Assembly: GCF_004792695.1 (NCBI RefSeq)
Contig: NZ_SRXU01000003.1
Span: 372,001-436,000, forward strand
DNA length: 64,000 bases
Source: Sphingomonas naasensis
Lineage (GTDB): Bacteria; Pseudomonadota; Alphaproteobacteria; Sphingomonadales; Sphingomonadaceae
Direction of reading: 5' to 3'
The notes beneath the pieces are model-generated. The model ran no database searches and had not been told where the DNA came from. It saw only the letters and a list, made by a program, of their open reading frames with translations. Positions within the stretch are counted from its first letter, which is position 1. The number at the start of each line of letters is the position of its first letter. The translations under genes and the position numbers were made by a program. Below are positions 52,325 to 62,123 of this stretch, piece by piece.

Positions 52325-55300
52325 ATGGGCACGCCGCAGGGGCTGAGGCCAAGCAAATGGAATCGCACGGCTTTCATGCTGGCGCCGCTTGCCGGGCTGC
52401 TGTTGACGCCCTGCGATGCCGGCGCCCAATTGGCCGCGACAGGGGGTGTTCACCCCAATCGCGCGGGCCAGATCGCCGGCACGCTGCGCTATCGCCCCGA
52501 CCGCGAGGGCGGGTTCGTCATCGAGAACGGCACCGAGCGGTTCAATCGCCCGCTCTACGGCGGGAACACGGCTTTCCGGGTCGACGGCGGCGACGCGCCC
52601 GAATTCGTGCTGTACCTGCCCGGCCGCGGCGGCAATCTCCGTCTCGCCGTCGAGCAGCGCGGCCACGCGCCATGGTGGCTGCACGAGGCGCGCAGCATCG
52701 TCACGCGCTATTTGCCGGGCGAGCTTCGCTACGAGATCCGCGACCCCCGCCTGGGCGAGGGCGTGCTGCGGATCACGGTGCTGGCCTATCGCGATATCGA
52801 GGGAATGGTGCTGCAGGCCGAGACGACGCACGACGCCGGGGGCACGCGGCTGCGCTGGGCCTATGGCGGGGTCAACGGCCAGCGCGGCAAGCGCGACGGC
52901 GATATCGGCACCGAGGCGGTGCCGATCAGCCAATGGTTCGCGCTCAAGCCCGAATTCGCCGAAGGCAACCGCGTCACCCCCGACGCGAGCGGGTTCACGC
53001 TCGCGGCCAGGCCCGCGACGATCGGCGGCACGCTGTCGCACGGCACGATCGGCCCGGTCGCCAGCGCCGAGGACTGGGACAGCGCCGCGCGGCTCTTCGC
53101 CGGCGCGACCGCCGCCGCCGCTCGTCCGGTCGTCACCGGCACGCTCGACCTGGGCGCGACGCCGTCGTGGCTGTCGCTGCAGGTGCTTGGCCGCGACGCC
53201 GGCCGCCCGCGCGATCTGGCCGATTATCGCGAGGTCTCCAAAAGGCCGCAGCCCGCCGCCGCCGATCCCGCCCCGCTTCCCCGCCTCGCGCCCGCGCAGC
53301 TGGCGCACCGTTTCGCCGAGACCCGCGCCGCCTTCGCGGCATTGCGCGGGCAAGTCCGCATCGACACGCCCGATCCGTATCTCAACGCCGCGATGGCCGC
53401 GCTCAACATCGCCGCGGACGCGGTGTGGGATGGCCCGCAGCAATCGATCATGCACGGTGCGATCGCATGGCGCACGCGGCTGCTCGGCTGGCGCGGCCCC
53501 TATGCGCTCGATGCGCTGGGCTGGCACGATCGCGCGCGCGCCAATATCCGCGGCTGGCTCGCCAACCAGAATGTCGAGCCGATCCCGGTGGCGCTGCCGC
53601 CGCCCGACGAAGACAGCAATCTCGCGCGCAGCGAGGCGGCGCTCCATTCCAACGGCGATCTGTCGCGATCGCATTACGACATGAACTCGGTCTTCATCGA
53701 CGCGCTGCTGCGCCATCTCGCCTGGACCGGCGACATGGCGCTCGCGCGCGAGGCGTGGCCGGTGATCGAGCGGCACCTGGCGTGGCAGCGCCGGCTGTTC
53801 CGCCGGCCGATCGGCCCCGAGGGCCTGCCGCTCTACGAGGCCTATGCCCAGATCTGGGCGAGCGACGATATCGGCTATGGCGGCGGCGGGGTTGCCTATG
53901 CTTCCGCCTATAATCTCTTCGCCAATCGCGAGGCCGCACGGCTCGCGCAGCTGCTGGGCAAGGACGGCAGCGCCTATGCCGCCGAGGCCGACGCGATCGG
54001 CCGTGCGATGCGCGCCGCGCTGTGGCTGCCCGATCGCGGCCATTTCGCCGAGTATCGCGACACGCTGGGCGAACGACAGGTCCACCCCTCGGCCGGCCTG
54101 TGGAGCTTCTACCATGTCGTCGATTCGCGCGTGCCCGACGCCGGCGAGGCGTGGCGCATGGCGGCGGCGGTGCTGCGCGACATGCCGCGCCTGCCGGTGA
54201 CCGGGCCCGGCGTCCCCGGCGACCGTCCCCATGCGATGTTCTCGACGACCGACTGGATGCCGTATAGCTGGTCGGTCAACAATGTCGTGATGGGCGAGAA
54301 TGCCCATGCCGCGCTGGGGCTGTGGCAGGCAGGCTGGTCCGAATCGGCCTTCACCCTCGCCCGAAGCGCGATCCTCGCCAGCATGTTCATGGGGATCACG
54401 CCGGGCAATGTCGGCACGCTCAACTATCTCGACGTCTATCGCCGCGAATCGCAGCGCGATTTCGCCGATGGCGCCGGGGTGCTCTCGCGCGCGCTGGTCG
54501 AGGGGCTGTTCGGCCTGCGCCCCGACGCGCTCGCGCGGACCCTGCGCATCGAGCCCGGCCTGCCGCGCGACTGGGATCATGCCGCGATCGCGCATCCCTC
54601 CGCCGATTTCGCCTATCGGCGCAGCGGCGATGTCGAGCGCTACACCGTCGGCGATCCCCGACACCGCTTTGACCGGATCCTGTTGCGTCTCCCCGCACGC
54701 CGCGAGACGCTCCTCTCCGCTACCGCGGACGGTAAGCCGGCGGCATGGACGGTCGATGCTTCCGCCATCGGCCACCCGGCCTTGCTGATCGCGCTGCCCG
54801 CTTCCGCGCAGACCGAGCTGGTCCTGCGCTGGTCCGGCGCGGCGATCGACGGCGTCGAGCGCGACGGCACGCTGGTGCCCGCGCATGCCGGCGCGTTCAG
54901 CTGGCGGCAGCCTTCCGGGCCCGGCACGCGAGTGACGGAGGCCCCTCTCCCGTCGCAGCGGCCGCCCACCGGCGCGCAGGATCCGGTCGATATGCGCGAC
55001 GCGTTCAACGACCGACTGACGGCGATCTTCGCCAAGGGCAAATATCGCGGCCCACGGTCTGCCGGCGCCTCGCTCGCGCTGCCCGCGCAGGGGATCGGCG
55101 GCTGGGCCGGGCATGTGAACGCCAGCGCGACCATCGACGACAGCGGCCTGCGCGCCCGCGCGGCCGGCGGCGAGTTCGCGCTTCCGGATGGCGGCCGCTT
55201 CCGGCTGCCCCCCGCGACCGATGCCGCGAATGCCGCCTTCGTCTCGCAGTGGAGCAACTATCCGCGCGACGTCACGGTCAAGCTGACGGGCAAGGCGCGT

Positions 55301-55675
55301 TATCTGCGCCTGTTGATGGCCGGCTCGACCAATCCGATGCAGAGCCGGATCGACAATGGCGAGGTGGTCGTCACTTATCGGGATGGCGGCACCGCACGTT
55401 TGCCGCTGCGCAATCCGACGAGCTGGTGGCCGATCGAGCAGGATTATCTGATCGACGACTATCAGTTCCGCGCGCCGGGCGAGCGGCCGCTCCGCGTCGA
55501 TCTCAGGACCGGCGCCGTCCGCGTGCCGACGGGTGACGGCAAGATGATCGACGGCGGCGCGGCAACCGTGCTGGGGCTGCCGCTCGATCCGGCGCGTCCG
55601 CTGGCGTCGGTGACGATCCGCGCGCTCGCGCAGGAGGTCGTGATCGGTACGCTGGGGATGACGCTCGTGCGCTGA
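52325..55675 (+). CDS. DUF4450-family exported glycosidase-like protein
   Basis: This 1116-residue protein has a signal peptide (PCDAGA, about residue 36). Next comes a DUF4450 N-terminal domain (LRYRPDREGGFVIENGTERF, APEFVLYLPGRGGNLRLAVE), a six-hairpin-like (alpha/alpha)6 region with ATDWMPY-like FSTTDWMPYSWSVNN and TWTGDMALAREAWPVIERHL-like repeats, and a C-terminal beta domain. Relatives occur in Bacteroidetes and Proteobacteria polysaccharide loci, but I cannot name a substrate. ATG 52325 is preceded by AGGGAGAGAG. It is convergent with GH28 (3-base gap). Acting on rhamnogalacturonan side chains or backbone is a reasonable guess from the neighbours. Confidence 0.8.
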   Translation: MGTPQGLRPSKWNRTAFMLAPLAGLLLTPCDAGAQLAATGGVHPNRAGQIAGTLRYRPDREGGFVIENGTERFNRPLYGGNTAFRVDGGDAPEFVLYLPGRGGNLRLAVEQRGHAPWWLHEARSIVTRYLPGELRYEIRDPRLGEGVLRITVLAYRDIEGMVLQAETTHDAGGTRLRWAYGGVNGQRGKRDGDIGTEAVPISQWFALKPEFAEGNRVTPDASGFTLAARPATIGGTLSHGTIGPVASAEDWDSAARLFAGATAAAARPVVTGTLDLGATPSWLSLQVLGRDAGRPRDLADYREVSKRPQPAAADPAPLPRLAPAQLAHRFAETRAAFAALRGQVRIDTPDPYLNAAMAALNIAADAVWDGPQQSIMHGAIAWRTRLLGWRGPYALDALGWHDRARANIRGWLANQNVEPIPVALPPPDEDSNLARSEAALHSNGDLSRSHYDMNSVFIDALLRHLAWTGDMALAREAWPVIERHLAWQRRLFRRPIGPEGLPLYEAYAQIWASDDIGYGGGGVAYASAYNLFANREAARLAQLLGKDGSAYAAEADAIGRAMRAALWLPDRGHFAEYRDTLGERQVHPSAGLWSFYHVVDSRVPDAGEAWRMAAAVLRDMPRLPVTGPGVPGDRPHAMFSTTDWMPYSWSVNNVVMGENAHAALGLWQAGWSESAFTLARSAILASMFMGITPGNVGTLNYLDVYRRESQRDFADGAGVLSRALVEGLFGLRPDALARTLRIEPGLPRDWDHAAIAHPSADFAYRRSGDVERYTVGDPRHRFDRILLRLPARRETLLSATADGKPAAWTVDASAIGHPALLIALPASAQTELVLRWSGAAIDGVERDGTLVPAHAGAFSWRQPSGPGTRVTEAPLPSQRPPTGAQDPVDMRDAFNDRLTAIFAKGKYRGPRSAGASLALPAQGIGGWAGHVNASATIDDSGLRARAAGGEFALPDGGRFRLPPATDAANAAFVSQWSNYPRDVTVKLTGKARYLRLLMAGSTNPMQSRIDNGEVVVTYRDGGTARLPLRNPTSWWPIEQDYLIDDYQFRAPGERPLRVDLRTGAVRVPTGDGKMIDGGAATVLGLPLDPARPLASVTIRALAQEVVIGTLGMTLVR

Positions 55676-55678
55676 CGC

Positions 55679-56959
55679 TCAGGCCGACACGGCCTCGCCG
55701 TTGACCACGACATTCTCGAAGCGGAGCCCGCGCACCTCGGCTGCCACCAGCCTGTCCTTGCCCAGCCGGACGTCGACATCGCGGAACAGCACGTCGCTGA
55801 TCCGGGTTTGGCCGGGATTGGGCTGGATCGTGCCGAACGCCCCGAAACACCCCTTGATGCCGATGAAGCGGAGGCCGGCGACGGTAGATTGCGGCGGCGC
55901 CGCGCCGCCGAGATTGGTATATTGGCTCCACGGCTGCACCGCGACGATGCTCCCGCCATCGCTGTCGAGCGTGATGTTGCGGAAGGTGATGTCCTCGTAG
56001 CGTTGCGGCGTGTCCGGCCGGAGCTTGAGCCGGGCGAGGATCATGTCGCCGGTCACCCGGCAATTCTCCATCAGCACGTCGCGCACGATCGTCGCCTCGC
56101 TGCCGCAGGCGAAGGCGTGGTGGCCGCGGCGGAAATGGCAGTTGCGCACCCGGATATTCTCGACCGGCGGGCTATCCCTGTCGTCGAGCGCGCCCGGCCC
56201 CTTGGTGCCCTTGGCGGCGATGCAGTCGTCGGTGACCGAGAAGGTGCAGCCGTCGATCACCACCTTGCGGCAGCTGTCGAGATCGATCCCGTCGCTGCTC
56301 GGCGCCTGCTTGTAATCGTCCGGCACCTCGAACCGGGCGCCGCGGACGAGCACGTCCTCGCATTTGTAGAGGTGGAGGTTCCAGAACTGCGAATCCCTGA
56401 ACGTCACGCCCTCGATCACGACGCCCTTCGATTGCTCGATCAGCGCCAGCCGCGCGCGCGGCACGCCGAGATTGGGGAATTCATGCGGATTGGGCGCGGC
56501 ATTGCGCAGCTTCCAGAATAGATCCCAGATCGGCCGTCCCGCGCCATCGAGCGTGCCCTCGCCGCTGATCCGCAGGCCGTCACAGCCTTTCGCGTTGATC
56601 AGCGCGGGCGTGAACCGCTCCTCGAAATGCCCCTCGATCCGGGTGCGCTGCGGCGGGAAGTGCGCCATGTCGGTGGTGCAGCGGATCACCGCGCCGGCAT
56701 CGAGATGCAGGTTCACCCGCGGCTTGAGGAACAGCGCGCCGCTCAGGAAGATTCCGCGCGGGACGATCACCGTCCCGCCGCCGCGCGCGGCGAGATGGTC
56801 GATCGCGTCCTGGATCGCGCGGGTGTCGATCGTGACACCGTCTCCCTTGGCACCGAACCTGCGGATCGAGACCCGTTCCGCCGCCCGCGCACACGTCGCC
56901 CAGAGCGGCATCGCGAGCAGCGACAGGGTGAGCAAGCGGCGGGTGTGCTGGACGGTCAT
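55679..56959 (-). CDS. Glycoside hydrolase family 28 (polygalacturonase-like)
   Basis: The 426-residue product has a signal peptide (ATCARAA, about residue 27) and a right-handed beta-helix. The GH28 active-site set is present: D223 in SSDGIDLDSC, D244 and D245 in SVTDDCIAAKG, and H280 in RRGHHAFACGSE (GHG in typical members is GHH here). The RIK motif appears as ARLK in MILARLKLRPD. It hydrolyses galacturonan or the galacturonate ends of oligomers. Its ATG overlaps the stop of the GH105-DUF4861 gene by 4 bases, so the two are one transcriptional unit. Confidence 0.9.
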   Translation of the reverse strand: MTVQHTRRLLTLSLLAMPLWATCARAAERVSIRRFGAKGDGVTIDTRAIQDAIDHLAARGGGTVIVPRGIFLSGALFLKPRVNLHLDAGAVIRCTTDMAHFPPQRTRIEGHFEERFTPALINAKGCDGLRISGEGTLDGAGRPIWDLFWKLRNAAPNPHEFPNLGVPRARLALIEQSKGVVIEGVTFRDSQFWNLHLYKCEDVLVRGARFEVPDDYKQAPSSDGIDLDSCRKVVIDGCTFSVTDDCIAAKGTKGPGALDDRDSPPVENIRVRNCHFRRGHHAFACGSEATIVRDVLMENCRVTGDMILARLKLRPDTPQRYEDITFRNITLDSDGGSIVAVQPWSQYTNLGGAAPPQSTVAGLRFIGIKGCFGAFGTIQPNPGQTRISDVLFRDVDVRLGKDRLVAAEVRGLRFENVVVNGEAVSA

Positions 56960-59205
56960 CGACGCGCCTCGAATGCCGGCTTCTGTTCGGCCACCTGCCG
57001 CTCCCACGCCGCGCGCGTGGCGAAGTCGCCGCCGCGGCTCCATGCCGAGCCCATATAGTAAGTGAAGGGCTGGCCCGGCGCGACCCGGAGCAGCATCAGG
57101 TAATTCTCGGCATCCTCGGCGAAGCCCAGCACCATCGCCGGATCGGCGAGGATCGCGAAGCCCAGTGCGCCATGTTCGGCATCCTCTGCCTCCCAGAAGG
57201 TCATCCGGCCCTTTTCGCGATCGCGGGTGACGAAGCCCTTGCCCGCGGGGCCGGTCTTCCTGGCGATGCCGATCGCCACGGTCAGCGGCTCCTTCGTGTC
57301 CGACGACAAGGTCGAGCGCATCCGCGTGAAGTTCGACCCCAGCGGCAGCGCGAACTCGCGCGTCTCCCAGACCTTGCGCACGACATCGACCGGCCACGGC
57401 TTGTAGTCGACGGTGAAGCGCGCGGACTCGCCGCCGGTCTCGAGGATCTTGTAGGTCGCGAAGTTACGGCTGGTCCACAGCTTGTTGTCGTACCAGATGC
57501 CGAGCCCGCCACCGCCGCGGCTACGCCCGACATCATAGAAGTCGAGCCCCTCGCCGCGATCGACATGATAGTTCGGGAATTTGAGCTGGCGGTCCATGAA
57601 CGGCCAGCGCACGCGCTTCGCCCAGACATCGATGCCCGACCCCGACGGTGCCTCCTTCGCCTCGAGCGCGGGCCCGTAGATGCGATGCGCGACGCGATCA
57701 TTCTCCCACAGCAGATCGTCGAGGCGATCGGGGGCGAAGCGCGCCACCGCGCGCGGCTTGCGCTGTTCGGCCGTCGGCGGAGTGAGCGTCGCGATCTCGG
57801 CGGGGCGCTCGAGCGCCGCCGGATCATAGGACAGCGCCCGCACCGCCTTCATCTCGGCCTCGCGCCGCGCGATCTCCTCGGCGCCGACCACGGTTCTCGG
57901 CGGCGGCGGCACCGGCGTCGTAGCGACGATCATCTCGGCAGCGTCGCGCGCCGGCTCGCTCTCCGGTAGCGGCTGCGCCTTGCCGTCCAGATCGGCAATC
58001 TCGAGCGCGGCAAGGACATAGGCGCCGCTGGCATAGGGTCCGGTCTCGTCGGCCTTGGTATGGACCGGCTGGTCGCCGGTCTTCTGTGCGGCGCCGAGCA
58101 GCCCGCCCGGCAGCACCTGCCGGTTGAGCGCCGCCCAACCCTTGCGGACCTGCGGCAGATAGGTCGCGCGATCGAGCAGCCCGTGATTGATCCCCCAGGC
58201 GAGGCCATAGACGAGGAACGCCGACCCCGAAGTCTCGGGCTCGGGATAGGTCTCGGGGGCGAGCAGGCTGGCCGACCATAACCCGTCGGGGCGCTGCAGC
58301 TCGGCGATCCGCCCGGCGAGGGTTTTGAACCGCTCGACATAGAAGTCGCGATTGGCGAAATCGGCCGGCACGCTCTCCAGCCACCGCGCGAGCCCGGCGA
58401 GCACCCAGCTATTGCCGCGCGACCAATAGATCGGCTTGCCGTTCGCCTCGGTCCGCTCCTTGAAGCGCTCGTCGCGCAGGAACAGCCGGTCCCCGGGCAC
58501 CCAGAGCCGCGCGGCGGTGCGCTGCCACTCGCGATCGGCAGCGATCAGATATTTGGGATCGCCGGTGATCGCCGACATGCGGGCGAGCACCGGCGGCGCC
58601 ATGAACAACGCGTCGCACCACCACCAGATCAGCGGCCCATCGTTGCCCGGCCGGCTGAGGTGCGGCACCTGCCAGTCGAGCCGCTGGCGCAGCGGCAGCA
58701 GCGTGCCCTCCTGCCCGCGCCGCGCATAGAGTTCCTCATAGAGATCGCCGATCGCAATATCGTCGGCATTGAGCATCGTCACGCCCGAGCGCGCGCCGCG
58801 CACGGCATAGTTATAATGCTCGGCGACGTTGGTGAGGAAGCGCAGCGTCCGGGGATTGTCCGACACCCGCGCCAACCGCGCCGCGCCGACATAGAAGGCC
58901 GCCGATACCCAATTGGACGATAGGTGATCGAGCGCGCCGCCGGTGGTCAGCGGGATCGGGTGGCTCACCATCGACGCGATCTGCGCCGAGGCGACATATT
59001 CGGCCGCGGCCAGCGCCTCCCGCCGCGAGGGCAGCTTGGCGGGATCGGTGTTCAATATCGGCCGCGGCGCCGGAGCCAGCCAGATCGGCTCGATCCCCGC
59101 CACGGCTCCCTGCCCGCCCTGGGCGATCGCCGAGGCAGGAATGCCGAGCCCCGCGCCCGCAAGGAGCAGCGACAGGAGCATCGAGGAACGACGATACGGA
59201 AGCAT
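56956..59205 (-). CDS. GH105 unsaturated-uronyl hydrolase fused to DUF4861
   Basis: The 749-residue protein joins two enzymes of pectin breakdown. Residues about 40-400 form a GH105 (alpha/alpha)6 domain: WWWCDALFMAPPVLARM, YWSRGNSWVLAGLARWLESV, and SGSAFLVYGLAWGIN; such enzymes remove the unsaturated uronic acid left by lyases. From about residue 445 a DUF4861 domain follows (RFAPDRLDDLLWENDRVAHR, KFPNYHVDRGEGLDFYD), as in proteins beside rhamnogalacturonan lyases. A signal peptide (LGIPASAIA) suggests periplasmic localisation. ATG 59205 follows a GAGGAG site; GTG 59217 and TTG 59211 are possible. It leads the unit with GH28. Confidence 0.88.
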   Translation of the reverse strand: MLPYRRSSMLLSLLLAGAGLGIPASAIAQGGQGAVAGIEPIWLAPAPRPILNTDPAKLPSRREALAAAEYVASAQIASMVSHPIPLTTGGALDHLSSNWVSAAFYVGAARLARVSDNPRTLRFLTNVAEHYNYAVRGARSGVTMLNADDIAIGDLYEELYARRGQEGTLLPLRQRLDWQVPHLSRPGNDGPLIWWWCDALFMAPPVLARMSAITGDPKYLIAADREWQRTAARLWVPGDRLFLRDERFKERTEANGKPIYWSRGNSWVLAGLARWLESVPADFANRDFYVERFKTLAGRIAELQRPDGLWSASLLAPETYPEPETSGSAFLVYGLAWGINHGLLDRATYLPQVRKGWAALNRQVLPGGLLGAAQKTGDQPVHTKADETGPYASGAYVLAALEIADLDGKAQPLPESEPARDAAEMIVATTPVPPPPRTVVGAEEIARREAEMKAVRALSYDPAALERPAEIATLTPPTAEQRKPRAVARFAPDRLDDLLWENDRVAHRIYGPALEAKEAPSGSGIDVWAKRVRWPFMDRQLKFPNYHVDRGEGLDFYDVGRSRGGGGLGIWYDNKLWTSRNFATYKILETGGESARFTVDYKPWPVDVVRKVWETREFALPLGSNFTRMRSTLSSDTKEPLTVAIGIARKTGPAGKGFVTRDREKGRMTFWEAEDAEHGALGFAILADPAMVLGFAEDAENYLMLLRVAPGQPFTYYMGSAWSRGGDFATRAAWERQVAEQKPAFEARR

Positions 59206-59283
59206 GCTCAAGATCACTCTCCTCTTCGCCCCGGACTCACGGGACGATCCGACATCCGTCCAGGGCGTCACACTCACGAAATG

Positions 59284-59310
59284 GGGGATCCGGGACGGGC
59301 CCGGATCCCC
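59284..59310 (-). terminator. Hairpin after TonB receptor 3
   Basis: GGGGATCCGGG and CCCGGATCCCC (59284-59294 and 59300-59310) pair perfectly around five bases. It lies 28 bases after the receptor stop on the minus strand and lacks a strong T-tract (CATTTCG). It should weaken read-through into the GH105-GH28 genes. Confidence 0.65.
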
Positions 59311-59337
59311 GCATCTGTCGACCGGGTCGACAGGAGA

Positions 59338-62085
59338 TCAGAAGTTCGCGCGGAACCCAAAGAGGATCTCGCGGCCGAAGTGGCGATAGTTGGACACGCG
59401 GTCGGTGATGTCCACGTAGCGGTCGTTATACGCATCGGTCAGGTTCACGCCCTGGATCGACAGGGTGATGTTCTTGGTGAGGTTGTACGAGATCGAAGCG
59501 TCGATGTTCAGCGTGCCGTTCACGCCTTCCTCGGTGTTGCCGTTGCCGCCGGGGAAGGAAAGCAGGTACTTGCCGCGATAGGCACCCGACACGCGGGCGC
59601 TGAGCTTCTTCGTCTCGTAATAGAGCGTCGCGTTATAGGCATGCTCCGACTGCCCGGTCAGCTTGTTGTGGCCAGCGGCGCCATAATCGACGTCCGAAGT
59701 CACATAGGTGTAGTTGCCGATGAACCCGAGGTGCCGCAGCGCGCCCGGCAGGAAGCTGAACGGCTGCTGGTACTGGATCTCGATGCCCTTCAGCGAGCCG
59801 CCCAGGCCATTGATCTTGCGACTGACGTCGAAGTCCATGTCCGGGCTGGACGGCGTGCCGGCCAGCAGACTGTCGGGCAGACCCAGGCTGCTCCACGGCA
59901 CCGTCTCGGTTACCGAGGATGTGAAGGACTTGATGTCCTTGTAGAAGGCGGCGACCGCGATCAGCGATTCCTTCGCGAAATACCATTCGACCGACACGTC
60001 ATAGTTGGTCGCCCGGAAGGGATCGAGCAGCGGGTTGCCATAGGTGACCTTCTGGGTCGGCGTGGACAGCGATCCGCCGGGGGTCAGATCGCCCAGCGAC
60101 GGGCGCGACATCACCTTCGCCGCGCCCAGACGCACGGTCACAGCGTCCGTCGGCTCGAGCGCGAGGTTGAACGAAGGCAACCAGTCCGCATAGTCGTTCT
60201 TCACCTTCACATTGGTGTTGGCGTTGCCGATGGCGAGATAGCCGGTCGAATCGACCGAGGTGCGCGCGTAGCGCAGGCCGATGTTGCCGCGCGCCGTCAT
60301 CCCCGCGATCGTCGCGTGAAAATCGGCCTGGACGAAGCCGCCGGCGTCGCGCTCGTTCACGCGGCGCGTGCCGTTATAGGCGGGCACCAGCGGGTCGTCG
60401 TACATGCTCAGGAAACCGGCGATCTTGCCGATGTCCGGCACGAGGTAGGACATGTCGGTGCCGGCGGGGATGTTCATGCTGCCGTCGAGGCTGACGACCT
60501 TGCCCAGATTGGTGACGTCGGTCGCGAGATCCGCGCCGCTCAGCTTGGTCACCGCCGCCTGGAAGCCGAAGGTGTCGAAGCGGTAGGTGTGATATTCGCC
60601 GCCGCCCTTGATCGTCAGCCCGTCGGTCAGGTCATATTCGAGCGCGCCGCTCATATTGGCGAGGCGGAAATTCGTCCCGCTGCGGCTCTTGCTCCATTCG
60701 GTGAGCGCGAAGTTGCGGCCGTCGGTGACGTCGAAGCCGTAGGAGATCATCGGCAGGCGATCGTTCCCGCGGAAGTCGAACATGTAGCCGTCGCGATCGT
60801 TCGCATCGAACTTGTACGCCACCGAGAGCGGGGTCCGCGCACGCGTCTCGGATTCGCCCACCTTCAGCCGGCCGCGGAAGCGATCGGTGAAACTGTGGCG
60901 CATGTTGAACGACACCTGATGAAAGGTGCTCTCGTCCCGCGTGAAGCCGTTCTCCGAGCGCACGTCGACATTGTCGAACACGCCATAGGAAAGGATGTTC
61001 TTGGCGGGGTCGACCTCATATTCGTTGACGACGGTGTCGCGCACGCCGCCGGCAGCCCGGCTGAAGCCGATCGCCTCGATGTTCGGGCTCTCCGCCTGCT
61101 GGTTGAAACGCGCATAGAGCACGTCGAGCGTCACGTCGGTCCGGTCGTCCGGGCGCCACTGGACCGAGCCGGTCAGGCCGAGACGATCGATATCGACTTC
61201 GCCGAAGGTGTAGCGCGGGATGCGCGGATAGGCGGCCGACAGCAATTCGCTGCGTTGCGCATCGGTGGTGCAGCTCAGGCAACCGGCGAAATTGTTGCCC
61301 GCCCCATAGGGCTGGGACGGGTCGCCGGCCTGCCAGCGCGTGGTGTTGAAGCTCTCGCTGATCGGGTTGCGCTTGCTGTAGGCGGCGGAGAGCAGCACGC
61401 CGAACGTGTTGTCGGCATTGGCCCAGCTCGCCAGCCCGGCGAGGCGCGGCTGCACGTTCCTGGCGAGATCGTTGTACGATCCCTGCGCCGACACGGCGAA
61501 GTGGAAGCCCGAGCCGAAATCGAGGCCGCGGCCGGTCTGAAGATCGACGGTCGCCCCCAGCGAGCCCTCTTCGAGCTCCGCCGACTGCGTCTTGTTGACC
61601 TTGATGCTGTTGAACAGCTCGGACGCGAACATCGAGAAGTCGAAGCCGCGATTGGTGTTGCCGCCATAGGCGGCCTGGGTTTCCATGCCGTTGATGCGGA
61701 CCTGGGTAAACTGCGAGCCGAGGCCGCGGACGCTGATCGTGCGCCCTTCGCCGTTCTCGCGGTCGATCGTCACACCCGGAAGGCGCTGGATCGATTCCGC
61801 GAGGTTGAGGTCCGGGAATTTGGCCATGTCCTCGGCGAGGATGGCGTCGACCTGGCCCGCGGCGCTGCGCTTGATGTTGAGCGCCTGGCTGAGGCTCGAG
61901 CGGAATCCGGTGACGACCACTTCCTGCTCCGCCGCGGCATCCTGCGCAGGGGCATCGTCGGCCGGCTCCGCGGTGACGGGTGCGGCGGGCTCTGCCGTCT
62001 GCGCCTCGGCCACGGTCCCCACGAACAGCGCCAGCAGCGAGGCCCCTGCCGAAAGCAGGACACGGCTGTGCAACGAACTCGTCAT
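59338..62085 (-). CDS. TonB-dependent receptor of the pectin locus (3)
   Basis: The 915-residue receptor has a signal peptide (LFVGTVAEA, about residue 29), a plug with EQEVVVTGFRSSLSQALNIK, IQRLPGVTIDRENGEGRTIS and SVRGLGSQFTQVRINGM, and a barrel ending GREILFGFRANF. The TGFRSSL plug is the sphingomonad/Caulobacter oligosaccharide type. ATG 62085 follows GGGAGAG. Two CG-centred palindromes lie 39-66 bases upstream. It is followed by a hairpin and then the GH105-GH28 pair on the same strand. It is well placed to import oligogalacturonides or rhamnogalacturonan pieces. Confidence 0.91.
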   Translation of the reverse strand: MTSSLHSRVLLSAGASLLALFVGTVAEAQTAEPAAPVTAEPADDAPAQDAAAEQEVVVTGFRSSLSQALNIKRSAAGQVDAILAEDMAKFPDLNLAESIQRLPGVTIDRENGEGRTISVRGLGSQFTQVRINGMETQAAYGGNTNRGFDFSMFASELFNSIKVNKTQSAELEEGSLGATVDLQTGRGLDFGSGFHFAVSAQGSYNDLARNVQPRLAGLASWANADNTFGVLLSAAYSKRNPISESFNTTRWQAGDPSQPYGAGNNFAGCLSCTTDAQRSELLSAAYPRIPRYTFGEVDIDRLGLTGSVQWRPDDRTDVTLDVLYARFNQQAESPNIEAIGFSRAAGGVRDTVVNEYEVDPAKNILSYGVFDNVDVRSENGFTRDESTFHQVSFNMRHSFTDRFRGRLKVGESETRARTPLSVAYKFDANDRDGYMFDFRGNDRLPMISYGFDVTDGRNFALTEWSKSRSGTNFRLANMSGALEYDLTDGLTIKGGGEYHTYRFDTFGFQAAVTKLSGADLATDVTNLGKVVSLDGSMNIPAGTDMSYLVPDIGKIAGFLSMYDDPLVPAYNGTRRVNERDAGGFVQADFHATIAGMTARGNIGLRYARTSVDSTGYLAIGNANTNVKVKNDYADWLPSFNLALEPTDAVTVRLGAAKVMSRPSLGDLTPGGSLSTPTQKVTYGNPLLDPFRATNYDVSVEWYFAKESLIAVAAFYKDIKSFTSSVTETVPWSSLGLPDSLLAGTPSSPDMDFDVSRKINGLGGSLKGIEIQYQQPFSFLPGALRHLGFIGNYTYVTSDVDYGAAGHNKLTGQSEHAYNATLYYETKKLSARVSGAYRGKYLLSFPGGNGNTEEGVNGTLNIDASISYNLTKNITLSIQGVNLTDAYNDRYVDITDRVSNYRHFGREILFGFRANF

Positions 62086-62123
62086 CTCACTCTCCCAACG
62101 CGACGCTTACTTCGAACGCCTAC

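Noticed and set aside
48542..55675. A 2377-codon open frame on the plus strand running through receptor 2 and the pectate lyase
   Set aside because: Its right part is the DUF4450 gene; the rest is antisense to two well-supported genes and consists of Arg/Ala/Gly/Asp-rich translation, a by-product of high GC at third positions.
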